A DNA stretch of 64,000 nucleotides from Aurantimicrobium minutum (GCF_029893825.1 NZ_JARXXV010000001.1:1-64000); one strand, 5' to 3'. Shown: positions 1 through 7,719, counted from the first letter of the stretch. Notes: generated by a model from the sequence alone, not told the origin. Made by a program: numbers and translations.

Positions 1-117
1 GAGGCAAAGACCCCTGCTGAAGGCAGCAGTGAACTTGATGCCAGTAGTGCCCACCCGCTGGTCTATCACAACCGCACCTGGCACAAGCTCGACAGTAACT
101 CCAAGCTTGAGGCATGA
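1..117 (+). CDS. C-terminal end of an unidentified protein (5' end outside window)
   Basis: Frame 1 is open from base 1 to a TGA at 115-117 and gives a 38-residue hydrophilic tail ending SNSKLEA. No domain can be recognised from so short a piece. The stop overlaps the next start as ATGA (114-117), so it is probably translationally coupled to the MpaB-like gene that follows and belongs to the same operon. Function is not assignable here. Confidence 0.6.
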   Translation, partial: EAKTPAEGSSELDASSAHPLVYHNRTWHKLDSNSKLEA

Positions 118-1022
118 GTCGATTTAGTGAGAGCATCCGCTCACACCTGCTGGAAACCTTCTCAGGAGATACAGCAGGCACACCCTACTGGGTGAAAAAC
201 ATTGAAGCCGGCGAAGATATCGGTTTCTTTGGCCCAGGCTCTGCTTCGTGGACAGTTCATGGTGGCATGCCCACCATGGTTGCTGGTATTCGTGCACTGC
301 TTATGCAAACCCTGCATCCAGGGGCGATGGCTGGCGTGCATGACTGGTCTCGCTATAAAGAAGACCCACTGGGCCGCCTTGCCGGCACCATCCAGTGGCT
401 CATCACGGTCACCTTTGGTGACACGGAACTCGCAAGAAAAGAATCAGCCAGGGTATCCAAGTTCCACGACCGCGTTCGTGGAACCTATATCGATGCTCAG
501 GGCAATGAACAAACCTATTCGGCCGGAGACCCTGAACTTCTCTACTGGGTTCATGTTGTCTTCACCGATGCTTTCCTGGGATGCCATCAGGCGTGGGGAG
601 AACCCATCCCCGGTGGTGCTGATCAATACGTCAGAGAGTGGTCTATTGCCGGGGAGCTGGTGGGTGTAGCTAATCCGCCACGCTCGGAAGCTGAACTCGT
701 TGCTGCCCTGCACACCTTCAATACCGAGGGCATTCTCAAGCACGATGAGCGGGTAGAAGAAACAATCGAGTTCCTGAAAAGTCCCCCACTGCGCCGCAGC
801 ATGATGACGTTCTACCGGATCATGTTTGCCGGTGCTGTAGCGAGTATTCCTGAGGAATACCGCCAGATTCTGGGGCTGAAGAAACCGTGGTGGCCAGCAT
901 TGTGGATGACGGGAGTAATCCTCAAGATGCTCAGGGCGCTCTTAGGGCCCTCCTCAACTTCTGAGGATGCTGCGCGGATTCGTATAGCTCGACTAAAGCG
1001 TGAAGGAAAATTAGCGAGCTAG
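114..1022 (+). CDS. MpaB/DUF2236-family oxygenase-like protein
   Basis: The 302-residue protein matches the MpaB / latex-clearing-protein superfamily (DUF2236): an early FFGPGSASWTVHGG segment near residue 40, a helix with QTLHPGAMAGVHDWSRY near 65-82, and a later LLYWVHVVFTDAFL segment around 142. The His residues in those segments are typical heme-ligand or catalytic candidates in this family. Members are thought to oxidise organic substrates, but the substrate here is unknown. The ATG overlaps the upstream stop by 4 nt, which supports this start. The 3' end overlaps the convergent hisN-like gene by 12 nt. It belongs to the ordinary chromosomal flank, left of the integrated element. Confidence 0.85.
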   Translation: MSRFSESIRSHLLETFSGDTAGTPYWVKNIEAGEDIGFFGPGSASWTVHGGMPTMVAGIRALLMQTLHPGAMAGVHDWSRYKEDPLGRLAGTIQWLITVTFGDTELARKESARVSKFHDRVRGTYIDAQGNEQTYSAGDPELLYWVHVVFTDAFLGCHQAWGEPIPGGADQYVREWSIAGELVGVANPPRSEAELVAALHTFNTEGILKHDERVEETIEFLKSPPLRRSMMTFYRIMFAGAVASIPEEYRQILGLKKPWWPALWMTGVILKMLRALLGPSSTSEDAARIRIARLKREGKLAS

Positions 1023-1910
1023 TTCTGCCAGTACAGCGCTGTGGAGGAGTCCGTTGGTTGCCAAGGCGCTACCGTGCCAGATGTCTGCATGGCCATCAAT
1101 CGAGGTGAACGTTCCACCTGCCTCGGTGACAATCGGCATCAGTGCTGCCATGTCATAGGGTTTGAGGTCGAATTCACCTGCGACATCAAGGATGCCTTCG
1201 GCAACCATCATGTAGGACCACATGTCGCCATAGGCACGGGTGCGCCACACCTTGCGGCTGAGGCTCACCAGCTCATCGAGGTAGCCTGCCTGATCCCACT
1301 GTTGAATGGAGTTGTAGCTGATGCTGGCATCAGCGAGCTCCTTAACGCCAGAAACTTCTAGTTTTCGTGGTTCTGCCACGGCCACCATGGGCTTCTCGAG
1401 ATACTCTGTGAGCTCCTCAGGGATAAGAACAGTGGCTAATGGGTCCCGTGACTCGTCAACCCACGCACCGTTGCCTTTAGAACCCCACCAACGCTTACCC
1501 AGCGCAGGTGCGCTGACCACGCCAATGACGGGAACACCGTCAATGGCGAGAGAAATCAAGGTCGCCCATACTGGAACGCCGCGCAAGAAATTGGATGTGC
1601 CATCGATGGGGTCAATGATCCACTGACGGTGAGGGTGGTCTGCTGTTCCGGTGGGGTGTTCAGAGAGTGAACCTGCCTGCTCACCGAATTCTTCGCCCAG
1701 CATGAAGTCTTCACCGCGCTCGCGGCTGAGGATGTCAATGATTGCGCGCTCCACGGCACGGTCAGCATCCGTTACAGGGGTCTTATCTGGCTTAGTGCTC
1801 ACCTCAAGATCCATCGCCAGGAACCTGGCGCGAGAAATCTCATCTGCAGCATCAGCAAGCTGAAGGGCGAGTTGGAGGTCTTCGTTGAGGGTGTAGTGGC
1901 GTCTGGTCAC
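1011..1910 (-). CDS. hisN: Inositol-monophosphatase-family phosphatase, probable histidinol-phosphatase HisN
   Basis: A 299-residue Mg-dependent phosphatase of the IMPase fold. The metal-binding motifs are visible: GEEFGE at about 72-77, DPIDGT at 100-105, and a C-terminal segment with the YDMAALMPIVTEAGG motif. Among actinobacterial IMPases, the TPVTDADRAVE start and the WIIDPIDGTSNFLRGVPVWATLI core are closest to HisN, which dephosphorylates histidinol phosphate in histidine synthesis. An inositol or other sugar phosphatase remains possible, since no other his gene is adjacent. The start is GTG at 1910. Its upstream region carries a 21-bp tandem duplication and then the boundary of the integrated element, so insertion changed what lies upstream of this gene. 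Confidence 0.8.
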   Translation of the reverse strand: MTRRHYTLNEDLQLALQLADAADEISRARFLAMDLEVSTKPDKTPVTDADRAVERAIIDILSRERGEDFMLGEEFGEQAGSLSEHPTGTADHPHRQWIIDPIDGTSNFLRGVPVWATLISLAIDGVPVIGVVSAPALGKRWWGSKGNGAWVDESRDPLATVLIPEELTEYLEKPMVAVAEPRKLEVSGVKELADASISYNSIQQWDQAGYLDELVSLSRKVWRTRAYGDMWSYMMVAEGILDVAGEFDLKPYDMAALMPIVTEAGGTFTSIDGHADIWHGSALATNGLLHSAVLAELAR

Positions 1911-1916
1911 ACTCCC

Positions 1917-1958
1917 ACGATACTCGCCCAGTAATACACGATACTCGCCCAGTAATAC
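1917..1958. repeat. 21-bp perfect tandem duplication in the hisN upstream region
   Basis: The unit ACGATACTCGCCCAGTAATAC occurs twice, head to tail (1917-1937 and 1938-1958). It lies directly upstream of the hisN GTG start and between it and the hairpin at 1960-1991. It may duplicate a promoter or 5' leader element of hisN. No function can be read directly. Confidence 0.85.
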
Positions 1959-1959
1959 A

Positions 1960-1991
1960 AGAAAGCCCTTCCGAAACCGGAAGGGCTTTCT
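1960..1991. terminator. Strong hairpin terminator, probably the original tRNA-fMet terminator
   Basis: A perfect 14-bp stem (1960-1973 with 1978-1991) around a 4-nt loop is followed by CTTTTT on the + strand and preceded by the matching A-run. It lies immediately beside the left copy of the 42-bp att repeat. Before insertion of the element it would have lain just 3' of tRNA-fMet, so it is most simply that tRNA's native terminator, now stranded 39 kb away. Confidence 0.75.
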
Positions 1992-1994
1992 CTT

Positions 1995-2036
1995 TTTGTT
2001 GCGGGGACAGGATTTGAACCTGCGACCTCTGGGTTA
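1995..2036. repeat. Left attachment-site copy (partial tRNA-fMet, 42 bp)
   Basis: Identical over 42 bp to 40906-40947. It contains the complement of the T-arm, variable region and one side of the anticodon stem of tRNA-fMet, and identity stops at 2036 before the anticodon. It is not a functional tRNA. It marks the left junction of the integrated element. Confidence 0.93.
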
Positions 2037-2165
2037 AGTTGCCTCATCACCAATCTCGACGTGTTCAGGAATACAAAACGTGCACTGTGGCCAGTAGGCC
2101 ACACGGGTTAGTTATGTCAATCAATTGGGCACGAATGTGTTTCTACCCGAATGATTGGATAACCA

Positions 2166-2968
2166 TTGCTGCTTAACAAATTTGAAAAATATCTTCAAGC
2201 AAGAAACAACCGACCTGGAACAATAACTCAACGAATCGGAGACATTCGAAGACTCCAGGAGCGATTTGAAGACCTAACAACCGTGACCTCTGAAGATTTA
2301 GAGAACTGGTTAGCGTCGAAGACTGAAATCTGGGCTCCTGAGTACAACAAGAGACAACGGACTACATACAGAATTTTTTATCAGTGGGCGTTCAATCGGA
2401 ACTTTATTGAGAGCGACCCAAGTCTTTTGCTAAGTTCTGTTCGCATTCCGCGTACAGTGCCACGACGAATTGGGGAAAAATCTCTACTCGACGCCTTCAG
2501 ATCGGCAACTTTACATGAACGAGCCATTTTGAGTCTTGGGGGAGTCATTGGGCTTCGCCGAGTAGAGATTGCTACCGCACACCCTCGGAATCGGTTTGGA
2601 AACTATCTATTAGTAACGGGAAAAAATGGTGATGAGCGTCATCTGCCTCTGGATGAAATAACAGTCGATTTACTGATAAATCTAGAGAAAATTCAAGGTC
2701 AGAGGTCGTATTACTTTCCGGGGAGATTTGGCGGGGATACCCATACTATAAATGGGTTCGCTCGACTACTGGCGGCTTTAATACTCATTCGCTAAGACAT
2801 AGAGCGGGATCTAACGCGTACAAAGCAACACATGACATCAGAGCAGTACAGGAACTACTTGGACATAAGTCAATCTCTACAACACAGATCTATACGACAG
2901 TGGAGCCAGACTCTCTCATCGCTCTCGTGCAAGCGAATCAGCTAGAGATAGCAACTAAGTGCGCATGA
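2166..2968 (+). pseudogene. Tyrosine-family site-specific integrase, interrupted by a frameshift
   Basis: Reading from TTG 2166 gives a SAM-like N-terminal domain (about residues 1-90) and the start of the catalytic domain with GLRRVEIATA (box I Arg). This frame stops at 2793-2795. The missing box II continues in the -1 frame from about 2771: GGFNTHSLRHRAGS, then ELLGHKSISTTQIYT, with the H-x-L-R-H, H and Tyr residues, ending at TGA 2966-2968. A single-base deletion near 2769-2772 would explain this. I see no slippery heptamer, so programmed shifting is unlikely. Its position beside the left att repeat is typical for the element's own integrase. If the shift is real and not a sequencing error, the element cannot excise on its own. 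The whole gene would encode about 267 residues. Confidence 0.88.
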
Positions 2969-3005
2969 AGATACATCCGAATACATCAATCTGAGGAGGT
3001 GAATG

Positions 3006-3134
3006 ATGAATATTCCGATGAACCAGCAACTGCCCCAACAGCAGATGCCTTCAGCTATGCCTGTCGAAATGGTTGGCGGTTATGCAGTGCCCCAGGATCC
3101 GATGGACATGCTGCACTGTGATAGCTGTCAGTAA
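3006..3134 (+). CDS. 42-residue small protein with C-terminal CxxC
   Basis: A perfect Shine-Dalgarno AGGAGG (2994-2999) precedes two adjacent ATGs (3003 and 3006); the second gives better spacing. The peptide begins MNIPMNQQLPQQQ, is rich in Met, Pro and Gln, and ends LHCDSCQ with a possible metal- or disulfide-forming CxxC. A strong intrinsic terminator starts 10 nt after the stop, so this is a self-contained transcription unit or the end of the integrase operon. I do not recognise a characterised family. It could be a small zinc-binding protein or a modified-peptide precursor, but no maturation enzyme is adjacent. Confidence 0.75.
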   Translation: MNIPMNQQLPQQQMPSAMPVEMVGGYAVPQDPMDMLHCDSCQ

Positions 3135-3143
3135 ATAGAGAAA

Positions 3144-3186
3144 TAGGCTCTTCCGTCATGGTCCTTGATTGTGTCAGAAGAGCCTA
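3144..3186 (+). terminator. Intrinsic terminator after the 42-residue gene
   Basis: TAGGCTCTTC (3144-3153) pairs perfectly with GAAGAGCCTA (3177-3186) and is followed by TTTTTAT. Confidence 0.9.
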
Positions 3187-3383
3187 TTTTTATCTAAATT
3201 TTCAACCATTTGCAGATGAGTTTAAGTAAAACTCCTCCAAGGATTGTCAACGCGATTTCTCGCAAATCGCCGAAAACAAGTTCAAATATTCGGAACCAGA
3301 AAGTAGTGTTCATATTCTTAACCTGTGCGGCGGACAAAAACGTGGTTTTTGCGTAATTATCTAAATAGGTATTACTTCTTCAA

Positions 3384-3404
3384 TTGTCCCCGTATAGGTG
3401 ACAA
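3384..3404. promoter_or_regulatory. Inverted repeat TTGTCCCC-N5-GGTGACAA upstream of the secreted protein
   Basis: An 8-5-8 inverted repeat with one mismatched pair, 86 nt before the ATG at 3491. It resembles the TGTCCCC/GGGCTACA sites found upstream of other cargo genes, but the spacing is wider, so membership of that set is tentative. The rest of 3187-3490 shows no gene I can support. Confidence 0.4.
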
Positions 3405-3490
3405 GTACTGGATTTACCGAAATTTCCGGTAATAACCTTTCACATGTAAGTGCTCTTCCCATAGGTAACTCTGAGCGAAAGGTTCTACAC

Positions 3491-4330
3491 ATGTTGGTTT
3501 TCAAGCAGAAATTTCTGCATCAAACAGCCCTAGCTACTGCAATATTGTGTGCAGTTTCAGCATTTACTGCCATTCCTGCACATGCTGAAACAAACACTGA
3601 TGATGTGTTAACTACAAGCGAAGTGTCTTCTGCATTAGATAAAGCAGGATCTCTTGTTCAAGATGCGCTACCGTCCGTAACTACTTCTTCAGAGGCTGCG
3701 GTCTCTACAACTGGTAACGTAACGGTGGAAGTACCGAAAGACCTCACGTCCGGTGTTGACCTCACAGGTACAGGCCTTGATCTCACTATTCATCTTCCCA
3801 ACGCTAACGATGCCGCTAAAGGCGTGAAGAACAGTGACGGGCAAGTCATTTACTCCTCACAAGAGGCAAGCGCCAACACTGTTATCCCCACAGAGGGAGG
3901 TGTTCAAATGCTCACCACCATCGCTAACTCGTCAGCGCCAGAACGCTACACCTATGAAGTAGAGACAGCTCCAGGGGATTACTTCCAAATTCAAGAAGAT
4001 GGATCCGCCATTCTCTACGCGGCAGACGGTTCACTCAAACTAGCTGTTGCAACACCTTGGGCAACCGATGCTAATGGGCAGAATATTCCAACACATTATG
4101 AAACAGACGGCACTAGCCTCACCCAAGTTATCGAACACTCAACAGCTCAGGGCATTGCGTACCCTGTAGTAGCAGACCCTGTTATTTTCGCAATAGCTGG
4201 AATCGCGATTGCAATTGCAGCTGTAATTGGAATCGGAGTAGTTGTCTGGTGGTTTAATTATTGCCGAGGCATGAATATGTGGCCATCAGTTGACACGACG
4301 AGGGGATACACAATCAGATGCGTTCGGTAG
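3491..4330 (+). CDS. Secreted/membrane-anchored protein of a conserved actinobacterial family of unknown function
   Basis: Starting at ATG 3491 (GAAAGG 8 nt upstream) gives 279 residues with a clear signal peptide: MLVFKQKF, a hydrophobic stretch, and a cleavage site near AHA-ET. The middle contains VATPWATDANGQNIPTHYE and TLTQVIEH-type segments, then YPVVADPVIF. That arrangement recalls a family of exported Micrococcales proteins with unknown role; this is from memory and unchecked. A glycine/isoleucine-rich transmembrane helix lies near the C-terminus (IAGIAIAIAAVIGIGVVVWWF), followed by a short tail with Cys residues. An upstream GTG at 3398 in the same frame would put 31 hydrophilic residues before the signal peptide and is less likely. 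The next gene overlaps by 13 nt. Confidence 0.75.
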   Translation: MLVFKQKFLHQTALATAILCAVSAFTAIPAHAETNTDDVLTTSEVSSALDKAGSLVQDALPSVTTSSEAAVSTTGNVTVEVPKDLTSGVDLTGTGLDLTIHLPNANDAAKGVKNSDGQVIYSSQEASANTVIPTEGGVQMLTTIANSSAPERYTYEVETAPGDYFQIQEDGSAILYAADGSLKLAVATPWATDANGQNIPTHYETDGTSLTQVIEHSTAQGIAYPVVADPVIFAIAGIAIAIAAVIGIGVVVWWFNYCRGMNMWPSVDTTRGYTIRCVR

Positions 4331-4593
4331 TCGATAGTTTCGGAGTGTTAATTTCTGCCTACTGTGCGTTATTTATTATTTATTTGTTTCTAGCAGTCAT
4401 ATCCTTTAGTTCACTTACTGAAATAAATATTCCTGGATTCATTAATTTATTTGGATTCAAGGACACCTCCGGTTCACACGCAACAAATATTTATATTGTG
4501 CCCCTTGGAAATATGCTCTACGGAATAGTCTCCTTAGTACTTTTTCTCTCAATCAAAAAAACACGCTCCTCTAAAAAATATCAAACTAACTAA
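4318..4593 (+). CDS. Small two-helix membrane protein
   Basis: A 91-residue protein with hydrophobic segments at about 7-30 and 62-81 and a basic tail (KKTRSSKKYQ). It overlaps the 3' end of the secreted-protein gene by 13 nt, so the two are probably translated together and may act as a pair. An exported protein with a tiny membrane partner is compatible with an immunity or accessory role, but nothing in the sequence proves this. Confidence 0.6.
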   Translation: MRSVVDSFGVLISAYCALFIIYLFLAVISFSSLTEINIPGFINLFGFKDTSGSHATNIYIVPLGNMLYGIVSLVLFLSIKKTRSSKKYQTN

Positions 4594-4955
4594 TTTCTAA
4601 ATTGATTACCATGAAATGTTTAAATCTAGGAATTTGGGCAAGGTAGCAATTAAGTTGCTAACGGCTAGGTACGAACGGGGGACGTAATTTTGGCGTGTGC
4701 CACATGATTCGCTCCAAAATCGTTCTTGACATTTTCACCGCCATTGCGTGTTACGAACTGTTTTGCATAAGTGATCTAGTTTTCCACGGATACTTCTGTA
4801 ACTGGTTTAGCCCGATAAGCGCTTCACACTGCCTCCTGAATCTCGGTTCCATTTCGAAAAATTCAAGACTCAACTACCAAGCTGGTGGGTGTTCTTGGCT
4901 GGTCTATGCCCCCAGGGGTCACTTACACTTTTAGATATTTTGGAGGGAATTGTCG
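4594..4955. promoter_or_regulatory. Intergenic stretch with a CCCC-A-GGGG inverted repeat at 4907-4921
   Basis: No convincing gene is seen in this 362-bp gap. Just before the next small gene, TGCCCCCAGGGGTCA (4907-4921) is a compact inverted repeat centred on A4914 with matching TG/CA ends. It lies 34 nt upstream of the ATG at 4956. It resembles the cargo-wide CCC..GGG operator candidate, with a shorter centre. Confidence 0.35.
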
Positions 4956-5171
4956 ATGAATGATCAAAACGGCGAAAACACTTGGATAAACAAGTTTAAC
5001 ACTTCGTTGGAAGACTTAGTACTGAAGCATGAACAAGAATTCAACAACAAAAAGTTGGATCAAGTGGACTCCGAAAGTATTCCTGGATCACCAAACGCAT
5101 CTCCTGGCAAGCTAATTCTGAGTTCGTTCTTACAGTTCGTTGGAACGGTATTTGGAACGTTGTTCAGATAA
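4956..5171 (+). CDS. Small precursor-like peptide with cationic hydrophobic C-terminus
   Basis: TGGAGGG at 4940-4946 lies 9 nt before ATG 4956, giving 71 residues (TTG 4950 is an alternative start). The first about 50 residues are hydrophilic and acidic (NKFNTSLEDLVLKHEQEF). A proline/serine hinge follows (SIPGSPNASPG), then a sharply different last 20 residues, KLILSSFLQFVGTVFGTLFR, which are hydrophobic with basic ends. This leader-hinge-hydrophobic core layout fits a secreted peptide precursor (bacteriocin, pheromone or small toxin), but no family is recognised. A CCCC/GGGG inverted repeat sits 34 nt upstream. Confidence 0.55.
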   Translation: MNDQNGENTWINKFNTSLEDLVLKHEQEFNNKKLDQVDSESIPGSPNASPGKLILSSFLQFVGTVFGTLFR

Positions 5172-5386
5172 CGGTTTAGTTCGCTTGGCTAAGCCTGAGT
5201 TCAACTCAGCTAACAACCTAACTGCGACGCTAGATAGCTGTCGCACACACCGCTTACGCGCTGTGATTGCCCACAGATATTTCTCTACTTGCGACAACCA
5301 GGTAGAAGTTGCCACTTCGGGAGTGCAGGACGAGGCGAATAACCTGTCAAGGGTGAATTGGTGTGCCGGTAATTGACCAGGAATTT

Positions 5387-6373
5387 CTAGAACGACAACC
5401 GTTTGAGCTCGACGAGTTGATCACCAAACATCATTTCCTCACTTGCCAGAACACGATCTCCAGGCACAATCTTGCGTTCTCCACCACGAACAGTAATCAC
5501 ACTCACGCCGTTACCGGAATGAAGATCTTCCACAAACCAGTCATCTCCTTCATTAGTCAACAGTGCATGTACACGTGAGATTGTCCGTGTCGGATCATCA
5601 ATGCGCAAAGTCAACGAACCATCATCTGCCGATGGCCGACGGCCAACAACGACACGAGCACCAGGCAGCACATATTCTTTGCCCGCGACAACCAACATCC
5701 AAGACGAAGACGGCACCACTGTCCGGTCATCGACGACACTCACGCCACCACCAGCGACATGGTGCAAAGTCTCTGTCCGGACAGCATCTTTTGCTGTCGC
5801 CCCTGACACGCCACGTGACCGACTCTTGTCGCTACCTTGTCCGGACACGTCTCCGATGTCGTGTCCGATGTCGTGTCCGATGTCGCCATGTCCTGTCGCA
5901 CTTCTGTCGCCTGGCTTGTCGTTACTGTCGCTGTCGTGTCGCGCCATGAGAGTTGTTGTCGCGTCACGTGTCGCCCCCGTCGCGTCTGCTGTCCGGACAG
6001 GGATTTCGAGAGTGTCGGCCATATCTGTCCTATTGTCGCTGTCGTGTCCGGACATGACACCGGACACGACAGCGGACATGGCGACAGATGCCGCGTCACC
6101 GACAGGTTTGGCGACAGCATCATCGGACACCTGTCTTGTGTGTTCTCGCTGCGTTACCTGTTTGAAGAATCGACCAGTTGCCTTCTCTGACGCTTTCACG
6201 CTCTTCTTTGACGACCTTGGCATTAGTTCATTAGACATTGTCGAAGGAAGTAACGATATAGAGGTTGGCTGATAGCCGGTGCTCAAATCCAACTGACAGT
6301 TATTGCACGACGGCAAACCCGATGGTTGGGTATGGAAACAGAACGGGCATTGCATGACAAGTGACTGGCTCAT
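5387..6373 (-). CDS. Zinc-ribbon plus FHA-domain protein with a low-complexity linker
   Basis: The 328-residue protein starts with a zinc ribbon: CPFC at about 9-12 and CNNC at about 23-26. A long Asp/Thr/Ser/Gly-rich linker of roughly 170 residues follows, rich in GHD, SGHDSDN and ATGATRDA segments. A C-terminal FHA domain (about 230-325) has GRRPS, the SRVHALL core and HSGNGV. FHA domains bind phosphothreonine, so the protein is probably read by, or reports to, a Ser/Thr kinase; none is visible nearby. The linker DNA holds four copies of the palindrome TGTCCGGACA, and its base composition differs from the rest of the gene. ATG 6373 is used here, with ATG 6355 as an alternative. Confidence 0.8.
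   Translation of the reverse strand: MSQSLVMQCPFCFHTQPSGLPSCNNCQLDLSTGYQPTSISLLPSTMSNELMPRSSKKSVKASEKATGRFFKQVTQREHTRQVSDDAVAKPVGDAASVAMSAVVSGVMSGHDSDNRTDMADTLEIPVRTADATGATRDATTTLMARHDSDSNDKPGDRSATGHGDIGHDIGHDIGDVSGQGSDKSRSRGVSGATAKDAVRTETLHHVAGGGVSVVDDRTVVPSSSWMLVVAGKEYVLPGARVVVGRRPSADDGSLTLRIDDPTRTISRVHALLTNEGDDWFVEDLHSGNGVSVITVRGGERKIVPGDRVLASEEMMFGDQLVELKRLSF
5775..6054. repeat. Four copies of the palindrome TGTCCGGACA in a GTCC/GACA-rich tract
   Basis: Perfect copies lie at 5775-5784, 5839-5848, 5990-5999 and 6045-6054. They sit in a tract saturated with TGTCGC, GTGTCC and CGACA words, including a short GTCGTGTCCGAT tandem array near 5850-5885. All are inside the linker-coding part of the FHA gene. 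The pattern could be repeat expansion of a disordered linker or a DNA-level binding array. Confidence 0.7.
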
Positions 6374-6459
6374 ACCGATTGAACGAGGGACTTGCGCAGT
6401 TTGTTCTAGTTTTTACTCCGCATCAGCGTGAATTACTGAATCAAGTGAACTGGCGAATC

Positions 6460-7362
6460 TTATTCTTCGAAATCAAAGGAAAGTTGCCGTCCGCTTCGAT
6501 AGTGTTCAAGAACTTTAACGATCACATGGTTCATTTTGAGATTGCCGTTAGAGTCGATGATTTGTTCACTTCGCAAAAGTACCCTTACAGAATCGCTGAT
6601 ACCAAAGACCGATGCATTATCTTCAATACGTTGTTTGAAGGATTCATCTTCAACCGCAGCGAAAAAGGTAGTTTGTCCGTCAGAGAAACGCCACTTTCGG
6701 AAATCAAATTCAACACTAACTATTTTGAGTATTCGTTCAGAAGTTGAAGTCGTAAGCATTTCCTCCGGCTGCAATGGAATCTCAAAGGCCGCCACATCAT
6801 TCTCGAAAATTTGCAGCGGCTGTTCTTCTTGATCAAATGTGGCTTTGATTACGGTGACTCCTTCGGAGTTCAACGGCGAAACAAAGCCTTTAAGTGATTT
6901 CCTAAATCCTTGATGGGTGACGAGCAGGAACACGTTACTCGGGATGCTCATTTGTGTGCCATTGGAAAAGACTATTTCGACGATTCCTTCAGAGTCCACT
7001 TTGTCAGTGCGTTTGAACTTGCGTCCGCTTATCTGTTTAACAACAAGAACAGCAGCGAAAACCGAAGAAATGATTTCGGTAAGCCCTTTACTGGTTTGAA
7101 CATAATCCGATTTATAAATCGAATTGACCGCATCCCAGGTTTCTGTGAGGGTCAGCCAAATATCAAATGACCCCTCTTTGAAGGCTTTGATCTTCAAATC
7201 AACAGGTGAAGAGCCAACCTCAGTGATTAGTTGGGCATATTGAATTGCGTCTGCAAGTGCTAACACGGCGGTGGCCAAATCTTTGGCATTCATTTCATGG
7301 TTTTGCAAAGCTGGTCCGTCATATGCGACCTTGAAATCTTGAGCAGCTACCTCTGTAACCAT
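6460..7362 (-). CDS. Hypothetical protein of unknown function (300 aa)
   Basis: A soluble 300-residue protein without signal peptide or membrane helix. Notable segments are FKVAYDGPALQNHEMNAKDLATAVLALADAI cut here for length: the part near residues 10-25 leads into a helix (DLATAVLALADAIQYAQ), then VDLKIKAFKEGSFDIWL near 53-69, and a beta-rich C-terminal half. The beginning recalls uncharacterised proteins annotated with DUF7946 in mobile DNA, but I hold that comparison loosely. The ATG has an AAGGGG sequence upstream. The gene is transcribed away from the relaxase region, and the 357-bp gap to its right may hold promoters for both directions. Confidence 0.6.
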   Translation of the reverse strand: MVTEVAAQDFKVAYDGPALQNHEMNAKDLATAVLALADAIQYAQLITEVGSSPVDLKIKAFKEGSFDIWLTLTETWDAVNSIYKSDYVQTSKGLTEIISSVFAAVLVVKQISGRKFKRTDKVDSEGIVEIVFSNGTQMSIPSNVFLLVTHQGFRKSLKGFVSPLNSEGVTVIKATFDQEEQPLQIFENDVAAFEIPLQPEEMLTTSTSERILKIVSVEFDFRKWRFSDGQTTFFAAVEDESFKQRIEDNASVFGISDSVRVLLRSEQIIDSNGNLKMNHVIVKVLEHYRSGRQLSFDFEE

Positions 7363-7719
7363 TCAGCACCCCTTCGATGAACCTCGTGATATAGATGTTA
7401 CACACCGTCCTTTTAGTGCTGACGGTTTTGTATTAGAAGAAGCTATCTGCGCATTCTTCGATTCCTTCTGTGCTGAATTTTTCAGCACAGAAATGCGAAA
7501 TAGATTCAGAGACTGTGGCGGCGGCTGGAGGAAAAGCTCTCCGCGTAAGTTTGGCCCATTCTCTCCACAAACCACACCGCCAACAGCCTGAACACAGCAC
7601 ATCAACACCGCAGCCGAAGCTCCTCAATCTTCGGAACTTTGACCTACACATTGGCACTAGAGGAAATTGCGTTGACAGTTGCGTTACATACAGTTGCGCG
7701 ATGGGGTGCTTCGTAGGGC
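7363..7719. promoter_or_regulatory. Gene-free gap before the relaxase operon with a perfect 12-bp inverted repeat (7466-7492)
   Basis: No supported gene. TTCTGTGCTGAA (7466-7477) and TTCAGCACAGAA (7481-7492) form a perfect inverted repeat around TTT. The location, between a divergent gene and the operon encoding the MobF relaxase, is typical for an oriT, so this gap is the best candidate for the transfer origin. A terminator or operator is the alternative. No nic site can be identified by eye. Confidence 0.45.

Noticed and set aside
1995-2036. A second tRNA-Met gene at the left boundary
   Set aside because: Only the 3' part is present. The anticodon, D-arm and 5' acceptor strand are missing, so it is an attachment-site copy.
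4695-4934. 79-residue open frame before the small peptide gene
   Set aside because: No ribosome-binding site, mixed composition, and it contains the inverted repeat at 4907; most likely non-coding.
5563-6272. Several long + strand frames opposite the FHA gene
   Set aside because: They are Ser/Arg/Cys-rich mirror frames of the repetitive linker, without start signals; the FHA frame has recognisable domains.
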